Shown here piece by piece: positions 17,501 to 24,418 of a DNA stretch of 64,000 bases. How positions within the stretch are numbered: the first letter of the stretch is position 1; every line of letters starts with the position of its first letter. A program made the position numbers and the translations under genes. The DNA is from Anammoximicrobium sp964645045 (GTDB lineage: Bacteria; Planctomycetota; Planctomycetia; Pirellulales; Pirellulaceae): the NCBI GenBank assembly GCA_964645045.1, contig CAZXYZ010000058.1:1-64000 (forward strand), in the 5' to 3' direction. Under the pieces are notes generated by a model. The model was not told the origin of the DNA, ran no database searches, and saw nothing but the letters and a program-made list of their open reading frames with translations.

Positions 17501-17593
17501 ATCGAAGTACACCTCGCCGCGCAAGCAGCTGCGCAGATCCCGTTCGAGCGCCGCAACAGCGTCGGGCGAAGGCTGCGAGCAGGAAACTCTCAT
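14579..17593 (-). CDS. ydiJ: YdiJ-type FAD- and Fe-S-containing 2-hydroxyacid dehydrogenase
   Basis: A 1,004-residue fusion close in length to E. coli YdiJ (about 1,018), a D-2-hydroxyglutarate dehydrogenase. Order: FAD-binding PCMH domain (PRGGATSLSGQTFGPG near 110, GGMIGNNASGTRS near 170, NLIVGSEGTLACV near 270), FAD-oxidase C-terminal domain (GEHGDGLVRGEF near 500), then ferredoxin-like cysteine clusters (CNGVGACRKLDAGTMCP and CLACKACKSECP, 600-680). Two CCG-type half domains end it (RAGCCQRPRL near 805; GHCHQKA and DSGCCGMAGSFGYE near 910-940). GGGAGGGAG lies eight bases before the ATG. It probably oxidises a D-2-hydroxyacid and passes electrons to an unknown acceptor. A short repeat-encoded linker sits near residue 750. 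Confidence 0.88.
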   Translation of the reverse strand: MRVSCSQPSPDAVAALERDLRSCLRGEVYFDRMSCGLHATDASHYQIMPACVAVPRDEADCIAAVAAAGRSGVPITPRGGATSLSGQTFGPGLVLDVSKYMDQVLEVNVAEHWARVQPGVIRDLLNAQLAPHRLHFAPDPATGNRATVGGMIGNNASGTRSIVYGKTIDHVLSCRVVLADGTVMDLEPADDEQWRQRSEGSTHAAEIYRGVSAVIAANRDQILARYPRVMRHVSGYNLDEFVDGAGYTGPIGGRNLDGHRTWNLSNLIVGSEGTLACVLEAKLRLTPLPAATALAIVQFDDELESLRRVPEILAHPVSAVELLDDLVIRESLINATTRRLATFFEGQPKAVLIVEVFGSDAADAQRRSQDVVADLKSKGIGYAWPVRTDKQGQADVWSVRKLGLGLISNVPGPVKGQAFVEDACVPVEVLAEYIERLQGICRELDVPTTMYAHASVGVIHFRPRLDLHLPEHRRKMVEIANRAFELVCQYGGVFAGEHGDGLVRGEFIPRYYGPQLYEAFRRIKGLFDPGNVMNPGKIVDTPSMTSHMRYGDAYRPKDIATLFHYREQDGFQRAVEQCNGVGACRKLDAGTMCPSFMATRDEEASTRGRANALRLAMSGQLGDDALASDRMKQVLDLCLACKACKSECPNAVDMARLKSEVLQMHHDRHGVPLGYRLIGDMPQMARWLAGTLAHAVNFVARLPGYDWLLEKIAGMDRRRAMPPFATRTLAQLLRTRGGGQSSRAGDGSGDPSYGPRPRVVLFDDTYANYMEPHVGVSAVELLENCGYEVVLARAGCCQRPRLSKGLVRQAKRDGTKTMQKLDVYARQGLPILCLEPSCASALADDLPDLIDDAELGRRVAACVTMIDVFLDREVSAGRIAPLAAMASQFLLHGHCHQKAGFGTAAIRGHFARLPDVTCEEVDSGCCGMAGSFGYEHFDVSLAVGGRRLFPAVQQAIAQGKTVIACGISCRHQLRDVLGVEAKHWVEVVRAGDAAEGMRHLPPPR
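15335..15359. repeat. Diverged copy of the GTAGGACGGATT palindrome inside the ydiJ-like gene
   Basis: GTAGGATGGATCT, CC, AGATCCGTCC forms a palindrome with the same outer arms as the dispersed element seen in the Bat operon. It is read through as SGDPSYGP in a low-complexity linker (GGGQSSRAGDGSGDPSYG) between the ferredoxin-like and CCG domains. Confidence 0.55.
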
Positions 17594-17745
17594 CGCGTCT
17601 CCCTCCCAACCCCATCATCATTGCGGTTCTGATCGTGTTTCTTCCGGCTGACCATATTCCTTCATCCTCTTGCGCGAGCACGGTTTGCTTGGGTCAACAA
17701 CCAGCTTCGCATCCCACGGAGTCAATTTCAACGCCGTCTGCCAAG

Positions 17746-17773
17746 TTGCCAAATATAACACTCGTGTTATACT
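17746..17773 (+). promoter_or_regulatory. Promoter of the AbiE-like pair
   Basis: TTGCCA (17746-17751) and TATACT (17768-17773) are spaced 16 bp. A start point six to eight bases downstream would fall at or next to the ATG at 17781, and no Shine-Dalgarno sequence precedes that ATG, so the transcript may be leaderless. Confidence 0.55.
17754..17771. promoter_or_regulatory. Palindromic operator overlapping the spacer and -10
   Basis: TATAACACTCGTGTTATA has 8-bp inverted arms around TC. It fills the spacer and part of the -10 of the promoter above, the position expected for an autorepressor site of a toxin-antitoxin operon. Confidence 0.6.
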
Positions 17774-17780
17774 TAGCTGC

Positions 17781-18572
17781 ATGGAAAGCAATGTCCGCGT
17801 GATTTCAGAACAGATTCAGACGCTCGCCGCCAGGGTCATAGCGACGCAGCCGGTCGGGCATCAGCTGTATCTGATCGGTGGCTTCCGCTATCGCCTTTTG
17901 GACGCGAGTTGCCGGGCTTCCATCGACATTGACTATCACTGGGAAGGCGACTTGGACAACAAGCAAGCGGAGATCGTCGAGGTTCTTCGCAAGCGACTCC
18001 TGCCGGAAGTCAAACGGCAACTCGCCTACGACGGGGATGTCCGTCCCTCCAGCGGTCCAGCTGCCGAGTCTCCCGCCGTGCGAATTGTCGAGATGGCGTT
18101 TTATCGTTTGGCAGAACACGGGAGCCGGATCGAGATCCCCTTGGAGATTACGCATATCCCCCGTCTCGATCCGCCGATGGTTCGAACCGTCGCAGGCACC
18201 GTCTTCCTGACGGTGTCCGATGCCGACATGATCGAAAGCAAGATCCTTGCGCTCTTGAATCGGCAATTCACGCAGGCACGGGATGTCTTGGATATCTTTC
18301 TGTTTCAGGACAGGCTGCGGCCTGATGCCGCCGGACGATTGTCTCAAAAATTCAGCGCACTGTCTTCGTCGCCGACGGATGTGAGCGTGCGGCTCGCTCG
18401 ACTGCAGGCGGCCTCGTCCATTCACGTCCGGGAAATCGAGCGGATACTCGGTGGGCAAGTCGATCCGGCGGTGGCGGCAAACCTGCGAATTGGCGGCGGC
18501 GCGGCGATGATCTGGGATCGCGTCATGGAACTGCTGACGGGCAGGTTGACGGTTCAGGAGAGGAAACCGTGA
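17781..18572 (+). CDS. AbiEii-like nucleotidyltransferase toxin
   Basis: From ATG 17781 the protein is 263 residues. LIGGFRYRLLDASCRASIDIDYHWEG near residues 32-57 matches the G-G-x12-R-x(S)-x-D-I-D core of the AbiEii/nucleotidyltransferase group (COG2253), with the D-I-D acidic pair as metal ligands. SDADMIESKILALLNRQFTQARDVLDIFL near 150-180 is the typical later motif (ESK...K/R...R-D-x-x-D). The last bases overlap the next gene by four (GTGA). Toxins of this type modify tRNA or other targets with nucleotides. Here the toxin gene precedes the antitoxin gene, the reverse of the classical abiEi-abiEii order. Confidence 0.7.
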   Translation: MESNVRVISEQIQTLAARVIATQPVGHQLYLIGGFRYRLLDASCRASIDIDYHWEGDLDNKQAEIVEVLRKRLLPEVKRQLAYDGDVRPSSGPAAESPAVRIVEMAFYRLAEHGSRIEIPLEITHIPRLDPPMVRTVAGTVFLTVSDADMIESKILALLNRQFTQARDVLDIFLFQDRLRPDAAGRLSQKFSALSSSPTDVSVRLARLQAASSIHVREIERILGGQVDPAVAANLRIGGGAAMIWDRVMELLTGRLTVQERKP

Positions 18573-19168
18573 AAGCCAACGCCTGGCGGAAGTTCTTGGA
18601 GGAACAGCGTGACCAGCACAAAAAGGTGTTGTTCACGGTGACCGAACTGGCCAACGTCGCGGGCGTTTCCCGAGCGGCCCTGAACGTCGAACTGGCCCGG
18701 CTGAGGGAACAGGCGATTGTCGTGAAGTACGCCCACGGCTTGTATGGATTGCCGGAGGCTGTGACCGCCGAGATCCTGGTCCCTGCCATCGATTCGCATG
18801 CCTACATCACGGGGCACTACGCGCTCTACGTGCATCTTCTGGTCACCCAAGTACCCACGACCGTGACCTGCTTTACGGATCGGCGCAGTCCTCGAGCGCG
18901 AGAGCGCAGCACGCCCGTCGGGCGGCTTGAGTTTGTCTGCGTGCGCGGCGGCGTGTACACTCCGGTATCCGCGGGCGCGGTAGCTCCGCCGGCTCAGGCG
19001 TTATGCGATTTCGTATATCTCTCGCGCCGTCAGAGCGTCCGGCCGGAGTCGCTGGTCACGTTCCGCGGTCTGCAGCGCATCCGCACGCCCGATTTCCCGG
19101 GCATTCTGGCCCGGTATCCGACGACGGTTCAAAAGCACGTCGAACGCCTGCTCGAGCAGGACGTCTGA
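18569..19168 (+). CDS. AbiEi-like antitoxin / transcriptional regulator
   Basis: A 199-residue protein with an N-terminal winged-helix segment (FTVTELANVAGVSRAALNVELARLREQAIVVKYAHGLYGLP, residues 21-61), as in AbiEi antitoxins, then a mixed C-terminal domain (DSHAYITGHYALYVHLL, VTCFTDRRSPRARERS). In abiE systems this protein neutralises the nucleotidyltransferase and represses its own promoter, which fits the palindrome upstream of the operon. The GTG start overlaps the toxin stop by four bases. Confidence 0.65.
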   Translation: MKANAWRKFLEEQRDQHKKVLFTVTELANVAGVSRAALNVELARLREQAIVVKYAHGLYGLPEAVTAEILVPAIDSHAYITGHYALYVHLLVTQVPTTVTCFTDRRSPRARERSTPVGRLEFVCVRGGVYTPVSAGAVAPPAQALCDFVYLSRRQSVRPESLVTFRGLQRIRTPDFPGILARYPTTVQKHVERLLEQDV

Positions 19169-19315
19169 GTAAGGGGGATCGGCACGTCTGAAGGCAAACC
19201 GGGGGGCAATAATTTGCCGGCCCTCCTTGGTCACAAGGACTTGGCCGAGGATTACAATGCGGTTTCGAGGGCACAGTCAATTCCTCCTTCCGTTTGCAGC
19301 AAAGGTGCGTCAACG

Positions 19316-20203
19316 ATGAGTGCAACTTCACGCCGTGGTTTTTTGGAGCAATCCGTGGGTCTGGGCGCTGCGGCGCTGGCGGTTCGTTCGTGGAACGTAA
19401 TGGCGGCCGACCGGAAACCGGGCAGTAACATGGCCTTTGGCATGGTTACCTACCAGTGGGGCGCCGATTGGGACCTGCCGACGCTGATCGCCAATCTGAC
19501 GAAGACCAACGTGTTGGGCGTCGAGCTGCGCACGACCCACGCCCACGGCGTCGAGCCTCGACTGACCGCCGAGCAGCGGAGCGAGGTCAAGCAACGGTTC
19601 GCGGACAGCCCCGTCAAGCTGGTGGGACTGGGCAGCGCCGAGGACTATCACCGGCCCGAACCGGGGGCCGTCGAGAAGGCGATCGAAAACACCAAGGCGT
19701 TCGTCAAACTGAGCCATGATGTGGGCGGCAGCGGCGTTAAGGTCCGCCCCAACGACTTGCCCAAGAGCGTGCCGCCGGAGAAGACGATCGAGCAGATCGG
19801 CAAGGCCCTGAATGTCGTCGGCGCGTTTGCGGCCGATTTCGGCCAGCAGATCCGCTTGGAAGTCCACGGCGGCTGTGCCCGGCTGCCGATTATCAAGCAG
19901 ATCATGGACATCGCCACGCATCCCAACGTCGCCGTCTGCTGGAACTCCAACGCCGCCGATCTGCAGGAACCCGGGCTGGAACATAACTTCAACCTAGTCA
20001 AAGACCGCTTCGGAGATACGGTCCATGTCCGCACCTTTACCAGTCCTGACTATCCGTGGCAGGACCTGATTTCCCTACTGGTGAAAATGGATTACACCGG
20101 CTGGGTGCTGCTCGAAGCCGGCACCAAAGTGGACGACCGCGTCAAGGCGCTGGCCGAGCAGAAGGCTATGTTCGATGCAATGCTGGCCAAAGCCCGGGGT
20201 TGA
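19316..20203 (+). CDS. Exported sugar phosphate isomerase/epimerase-like TIM barrel
   Basis: The ATG at 19316 opens a twin-arginine signal (SATSRRGFLEQSVGLGAAALAVRSW), so export is through the Tat system. The rest, about 260 residues, is a xylose-isomerase-like TIM barrel: MVTYQWGADWDLPTLI, NVLGVELRTTHAHGVEP, RLEVHGGCARLP and VLLEAGTKVDD provide His, Glu and Asp ligands at strand ends. Family members act as isomerases, epimerases or dehydratases on sugars; the substrate is unknown. An earlier in-frame start at 19214 has no signal-peptide logic and is rejected. Confidence 0.75.
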   Translation: MSATSRRGFLEQSVGLGAAALAVRSWNVMAADRKPGSNMAFGMVTYQWGADWDLPTLIANLTKTNVLGVELRTTHAHGVEPRLTAEQRSEVKQRFADSPVKLVGLGSAEDYHRPEPGAVEKAIENTKAFVKLSHDVGGSGVKVRPNDLPKSVPPEKTIEQIGKALNVVGAFAADFGQQIRLEVHGGCARLPIIKQIMDIATHPNVAVCWNSNAADLQEPGLEHNFNLVKDRFGDTVHVRTFTSPDYPWQDLISLLVKMDYTGWVLLEAGTKVDDRVKALAEQKAMFDAMLAKARG

Positions 20204-20234
20204 GGCGAACCTCACGGAATACAGGAGTCATCAC

Positions 20235-21059
20235 ATGCCTTCGCCGTTTCCTGGAATGGATCCATACCTGGAGCACCCGGAGGTTTTTCCAGGACTCCAT
20301 GATCGACTGGTTACGTATTTGAGTGAATCGCTTCAGCCGCTTCTTCCGTCGCCCTACTATGCCGATATGGGCCGTCGCGCCTGGATCGAAGTTTCCGAGC
20401 GATACATCGGCCCCGATGTGAATGTTCTCCGCAGACGGCCTGGAGAGCCCGGCTTGAAAAGCGGTAATGGCGGCGTGGCGACGGCGGTTCGGACGGTAGC
20501 CCGGCCCTTGGTGATCCACATTCCGCACGACGAGCGTCGGGAGCCGTTCGTGGAGATCTACGCGGGACGCGGCAAGAACCGCCGGCTGGTGACCTCGATC
20601 GAAGTCCTGAGCCCGAGCAACAAGCGACCGGGTGAGGAAGGCCGCGACTTGTACCTGAGGAAACAGCGGGAGTTGCTCAAGAGCAAAGTCCACCTGGTGG
20701 AAATTGACCTCCTCCGCGGGGGCGAACACGCAACGGCCGTGCCGCACGATCGGTTGGTTGCCAAGGCAGGACCGTTCGATTACCACGTCTGCGTCCACCA
20801 GTTTGATAACCTGGAGGACTATTTCGTTTACGCGATTCAGCTTGCCGAACCGCTGCCAATGGTCAGCATTCCGCTACTGCCCGGAGACGGGGCGGTGACC
20901 GTGGATTTGCAGGCCGTGTTCGCCCGCAGCTACGACACGGGACCGTACCTGCGGGAGATCGACTATCTGCGAGACCGGCCTGTGCCTCCGCTTGGCCCGA
21001 AACAGGCCCGCTGGGCCAAGCAATGCCTGACCAAGGCCGGAGTCGGCCGGAAACGCTAG
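20235..21059 (+). CDS. DUF4058 family protein
   Basis: The product is 274 residues, starting PSPFPGMDPYLEHPEVFPGLHDRLV, the signature of DUF4058. Further conserved blocks are FVEIYAGRGKNRRLVTSIEVLSPSNKRPGEEGR..YLRKQRELL in the middle, and HLVEIDLLRGG. The E-x-x-S-x-x-N-K core resembles a PD-(D/E)XK-like fold, but no activity has been shown as far as I know. AGGAG lies eight bases before the ATG at 20235. The family is abundant in planctomycetes and cyanobacteria. It ends 20 bp from the convergent bcp gene. Confidence 0.8.
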   Translation: MPSPFPGMDPYLEHPEVFPGLHDRLVTYLSESLQPLLPSPYYADMGRRAWIEVSERYIGPDVNVLRRRPGEPGLKSGNGGVATAVRTVARPLVIHIPHDERREPFVEIYAGRGKNRRLVTSIEVLSPSNKRPGEEGRDLYLRKQRELLKSKVHLVEIDLLRGGEHATAVPHDRLVAKAGPFDYHVCVHQFDNLEDYFVYAIQLAEPLPMVSIPLLPGDGAVTVDLQAVFARSYDTGPYLREIDYLRDRPVPPLGPKQARWAKQCLTKAGVGRKR

Positions 21060-21079
21060 CAACGCTCGCGAAATGAGTC

Positions 21080-21550
21080 CTACAGCGTCTTTAACGCCTC
21101 GATCACCTCGTCATCGTGGCCGTCCACCTGGACGCGCTGCCAGACCTTGGCTACTTTGCCGTCGGCGTCGATCAGGTACGTGGACCGCTGGATGCCCATC
21201 GACTTTTTGCCGTACATATTTTTCTCCCGCCAGGCGCCGTACTTTTCCGCTACGGCGTGATCCGGGTCGGCCAGCAACGGGAAATTCAGGGTGAACTTGT
21301 CCCGGAACTTGACGTGGCTCTCGACCGTGTCGGGACTGACCCCCAAGACCTTGGCGCCCAGCTGCTTCATTTCGGCTTGGCGGTCGCGGAACGCGCAAGC
21401 TTCTTTCGTACAGCCGGGAGTGTCGTCCCTGGGGTAGAAATAGAGCACCACCGGACTGCCCTTCAGGTCGGACAATTTCACTTTCTTGCCGTCGTCGGCC
21501 GTCAACGTGAACGCCGGTGCCTTCTTACCAACTTCGATCCAGTCTGCCAT
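21080..21550 (-). CDS. bcp: Thioredoxin-dependent peroxiredoxin (Bcp/PrxQ)
   Basis: A 156-residue peroxiredoxin. FTLTADDGKKVKLSDLKGSPVVLYFYPRDDTPGCTKEACAFRD carries the peroxidatic Cys in PGCT and a second Cys five residues later, the PrxQ/Bcp disulfide pair. GVSPDTVESHVKF and FPLLADPDHAVAEKYGAW complete the family pattern. It reduces hydrogen peroxide and organic peroxides in the cytoplasm using thioredoxin. ATG 21550 (MADWIEVGKKAPAF) is chosen; the longer open frame to 21697 is not needed. It is divergent from the esterase at 21630, with about 80 bp between starts. Confidence 0.92.
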   Translation of the reverse strand: MADWIEVGKKAPAFTLTADDGKKVKLSDLKGSPVVLYFYPRDDTPGCTKEACAFRDRQAEMKQLGAKVLGVSPDTVESHVKFRDKFTLNFPLLADPDHAVAEKYGAWREKNMYGKKSMGIQRSTYLIDADGKVAKVWQRVQVDGHDDEVIEALKTL

Positions 21551-21629
21551 AATCGGAACTCCTGACATGCATGTTTTGCGTTTCAAGACCGCTCCATTAT
21601 ACCCTGGCGGCAAGTAAAGCCGATGGCAC

Positions 21630-22544
21630 ATGGCGACGCTGTTTTGCCTTCTCGTTCTTCCTCTGACGATCGGGACGGCCGACGCTGACAAACTCACGCC
21701 GGGCGACCATACTCGGACGCTGCAAGTCGACGCGCAGACGCGCAGCTATCTGGTCCATGTGCCGCCGAATTACGATCCGGCGAAACCCATGCCCGTGGTG
21801 CTGATCTTCCACGGCGCGGGGATGAACGCGGTCTTGATGCAAGGCTTTTCGGGCCTGAACGGCAAAGCCGACGAGGCAGGCTTCATCGCGGTCTACCCGA
21901 ACGGAACCGGCGCGGGGCCTTTTCTGACGTTCAATTCCGGCGGCGTCGAATGGGAGCTTGTAAAGAAGCAGCCGAACGATGTGACGTTTGTGTCCCAACT
22001 GCTGGATGACTTGGCGACGGTAGTCAACGTAGATCCCAAACGCATCTACGCCACGGGCATGTCCAACGGAGCCATGATGTGCTACCGGCTCGCGGCCGAG
22101 TTGTCGGACCGCATCGCGGCCATTGCGCCGGTGGCGGGGACGATGGCCGTGACCGAGGCCAAACCGAAACGCCCCGTGCCCGTATTGCACTTTCACGGTA
22201 CCGAAGACCGGTTGGTGCCGTACAACGGCCCGGATCAGCGCGTTCCCAAATTCCTGACGTTCAAGAGCGTCGAGGATTCGGTGGCCACGTGGGTCAAGCG
22301 GAACGGCTGCCGCGAGGACCCCGTCGTCGAGGAGCTGCCGGACGCCGCTGACGACGGCATGAAGGTGACGCGGAAGACGTATCGCGGGGACAACGGCGCC
22401 GAGGTGGTGCTCGTGACCGTCACCGGCGGCGGTCACACTTGGCCCGGGCGCCAACCGCCGTTCGGCTTGATCGGCCGTTCCACCCGGGACATTTCGGCCA
22501 CGGACATGATCTGGGAATTCTTCACCCGTCACCGGCTGCCGTAG
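21630..22544 (+). CDS. Secreted PHB-depolymerase/feruloyl-esterase-like hydrolase
   Basis: A 304-residue exported esterase with a short signal peptide (FCLLVLPLTIGTADA). Typical LpqC/PHB-depolymerase motifs follow: YLVHVPPNYDPAKPMPVVLIFHGAG (residues 34-63), the nucleophile elbow YATGMSNGAMMCYRLA near 145, HFHGTEDRLVPYNG near 190 and GGGHTWPG near 267 with the catalytic His. Enzymes with these motifs include feruloyl esterases, acetyl xylan esterases and PHB depolymerases. In this setting, with CE15 and DUF4838 genes nearby, a plant polysaccharide ester is plausible. The last 23 bp overlap the convergent gene at 22522. Confidence 0.85.
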   Translation: MATLFCLLVLPLTIGTADADKLTPGDHTRTLQVDAQTRSYLVHVPPNYDPAKPMPVVLIFHGAGMNAVLMQGFSGLNGKADEAGFIAVYPNGTGAGPFLTFNSGGVEWELVKKQPNDVTFVSQLLDDLATVVNVDPKRIYATGMSNGAMMCYRLAAELSDRIAAIAPVAGTMAVTEAKPKRPVPVLHFHGTEDRLVPYNGPDQRVPKFLTFKSVEDSVATWVKRNGCREDPVVEELPDAADDGMKVTRKTYRGDNGAEVVLVTVTGGGHTWPGRQPPFGLIGRSTRDISATDMIWEFFTRHRLP

Positions 22545-23034
22545 CTGTGAAGATCTCCAGTCGCACTTCACCGATCAGACCGCCCGGCAGGCAATCGCGC
22601 CCGGGGCGAGCCGGTGAAACGCTGCTCGCGGTCCGTGGCGGCAACGCGACTTCGATCACCAACTCGTTCCGTGGCTGAAGCCGAGCGGTGATGTCGCACC
22701 GCCACGGCGGCCCGCCGGCGGCGATCTCGCCCAGCTCTTGGCCATTTAACGCAGCGCAGCCGAAGGCATCGACGCGTGCGATTACCAGTTCCACGCGGTC
22801 TGCGGCGTCCAGACCCGTCGGGCGTCCGAATCGGCGGCGGTACGAGACGCGGCCGCGAGAATCGGTGCCCAGCGCCGCACCCCCGTCGGCTGGCATGGCG
22901 ATTCGTCCGGGGCCTGGCACGTTTTCCGTTTCGCGGTGTCGGGAGCCATCGGCGGGTATTGCGGTGCGCGCCAACGGGCGATATTCCCAAGGGCCTCGCA
23001 AGCGGATGAAATGATCGGGGGTGCGGTTTTGCAT
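22522..23034 (-). CDS. GH2-like sugar-binding (jelly-roll) domain protein
   Basis: A 170-residue single-domain protein. FIRLRGPWEYRPLAR at the start, VSYRRRFGRPTGL in the middle, then ARVDAFGCAALNGQELGEIAAGGPPWRCDITARLQPRNELVIEVALPP, have the spacing of the sugar-binding domain found at the N-terminus of family 2 glycosidases. No catalytic domain follows and no signal peptide is seen. It may be an isolated carbohydrate-binding module or a conserved planctomycetal protein. Its end overlaps the plus-strand esterase gene by 23 bp. Confidence 0.6.
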   Translation of the reverse strand: MQNRTPDHFIRLRGPWEYRPLARTAIPADGSRHRETENVPGPGRIAMPADGGAALGTDSRGRVSYRRRFGRPTGLDAADRVELVIARVDAFGCAALNGQELGEIAAGGPPWRCDITARLQPRNELVIEVALPPRTASSVSPARPGRDCLPGGLIGEVRLEIFTATAAGDG

Positions 23035-23095
23035 CGAATTGCCTCAAGCCGGCATGGCGATAGGTTGATCGCCGCTTGCGGCCAAGCTACCTTAT

Positions 23096-23206
23096 GCATC
23101 GTTCGAGAAATAAGTGGCGTAAGCTTCCAGCTTGCGGTGCTACCATCGATCGCAAGCTGGAAGCTTACGCCACGGGGAAACCGCTCACTTGTTTCTCGAA
23201 CGATGC
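23096..23206. repeat. Nested palindromic element upstream of tilS
   Basis: Outer arms at 23096-23110 (GCATCGTTCGAGAAA) and 23192-23206 (its exact complement) enclose inner 23-bp arms at 23114-23136 and 23151-23173 (GTGGCGTAAGCTTCC... and complement), also exact. The element ends 38 bp before the TilS start. It looks like a REP/BIME-type dispersed unit; it could also form a large leader hairpin. Confidence 0.8.
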
Positions 23207-23243
23207 TAAGCCGGCGAACAACAAAAGTCTAGGGCTCCTGGAT

Positions 23244-24314
23244 ATGCCCGAATTGCCCACATTCTTGCAGCAGCTGACCCGCGCCTGGCCGCCGGAGGTC
23301 TGGCGCGATGTGACGGTCCTAGTGGCCATCTCCGGCGGGCCGGACAGCGTCGCCTTGCTGTGTGGTCTTGCCGCCGTGCGGCTGCCGGGCAGCGGTCAGT
23401 TGATCGCAGCCCATTTCAATCACGGCCTGCGCGGGGAACAGTCGGATACCGACGAGGCGTTTGTCGTCGATTTGTGTCGGCGACTGGGGATCTCCTGCGA
23501 GGTCGGCCGCGCCGCTGGCGCTGCCGGACTGCTGGGAGGGCAGGATGGGGACCTCAGGCGGGACGGCGGCAACCGAAGCGAGGCGGACTTGCGGGCCGCC
23601 CGTTACGATTTTTTATCTGCGACGGCTCGTCAAACCGGGGCTCGGTACGTGGCCACGGGGCACACGGCGGACGACCAGGCGGAGACGGTCCTGCTGCGGA
23701 TCCTGCGCGGTACGGGCATCACGGGATTGGCCGGCATCCGCCAACATCGGCAGCTGCTGCCCGGCGTGTCGCTCGTACGGCCGCTGCTAAACGTCTCGCG
23801 CGATCAGGCACGGGAGTATCTTGAATCACACGGGCAGGGTTACCGTGACGACAGTTCGAATTCGGACCTGCGGTACACGCGGAACCGTGTCCGGCACGAG
23901 TTGTTGCCACACTTGGCGGACCAGTACAACCCGGGCGTCGTGGATGCCCTGACGCGATTGGCGGGTCTGGCCGAGGGCGTTCAGGACGTCGTTGCCAGCT
24001 TGCTTGGGGATCTTCAGACGCGCTGTGTCAGAGTTGATTCACCGGATCAGGTCACGGTGGATTGCCAGGAACTGGCGTCCGTATCTCGTTATCTCGTGCG
24101 CGAACTGCTGATCGCCGTTTGGCAGCAGCAGAGTTGGCCGCTGCAGGCGATGGGATACGAACGCTGGGAACAACTGGCCGACTTGGCGTGCCCAACCGAG
24201 CCGTCGGCGACGGACTGGAAGCGGGTCTTTCCCGGTCCGATTTCCGCTCAGCGCGACGGCCCCTGGCTGCGGCTGCTAGCGTTGCCTGCAAACCAGGCAA
24301 AAAGCTTCTCTTGA
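23244..24314 (+). CDS. tilS: tRNA(Ile)-lysidine synthase
   Basis: The protein is 356 residues. VLVAISGGPDSVALL (residues 26-40) is the PP-loop ATP-pyrophosphatase motif, and HFNHGLRGEQSDTDEAFV, ATGHTADDQAETVLLRILRGTG and NSDLRYTRNRVRHELLP are diagnostic of TilS. It converts the wobble cytidine of the minor isoleucine tRNA to lysidine, an essential step for reading AUA. The central insertion (GLLGGQDGDLRRDGGNRS) is unusual. ATG 23244 is chosen because it opens just before the catalytic fold; the longer frame to 23076 runs through the palindromic repeat. Confidence 0.9.
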   Translation: MPELPTFLQQLTRAWPPEVWRDVTVLVAISGGPDSVALLCGLAAVRLPGSGQLIAAHFNHGLRGEQSDTDEAFVVDLCRRLGISCEVGRAAGAAGLLGGQDGDLRRDGGNRSEADLRAARYDFLSATARQTGARYVATGHTADDQAETVLLRILRGTGITGLAGIRQHRQLLPGVSLVRPLLNVSRDQAREYLESHGQGYRDDSSNSDLRYTRNRVRHELLPHLADQYNPGVVDALTRLAGLAEGVQDVVASLLGDLQTRCVRVDSPDQVTVDCQELASVSRYLVRELLIAVWQQQSWPLQAMGYERWEQLADLACPTEPSATDWKRVFPGPISAQRDGPWLRLLALPANQAKSFS

Positions 24315-24418
24315 CCCGCTTGGCATGGAGACCCTACGATCCGGCGCTATTTTGCGCGCACGGTGCGCGCCCCAGGTGGTTTCACGCGCAGGCGCGAAAC
24401 CGCGAAGGAAGACGGGAA

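Noticed and set aside
15512..17632. A 706-codon open frame on the plus strand opposite the YdiJ-like gene
   Set aside because: The minus strand has full FAD, ferredoxin and CCG motifs; the plus-strand frame is His/Gln/Arg-rich shadow sequence.
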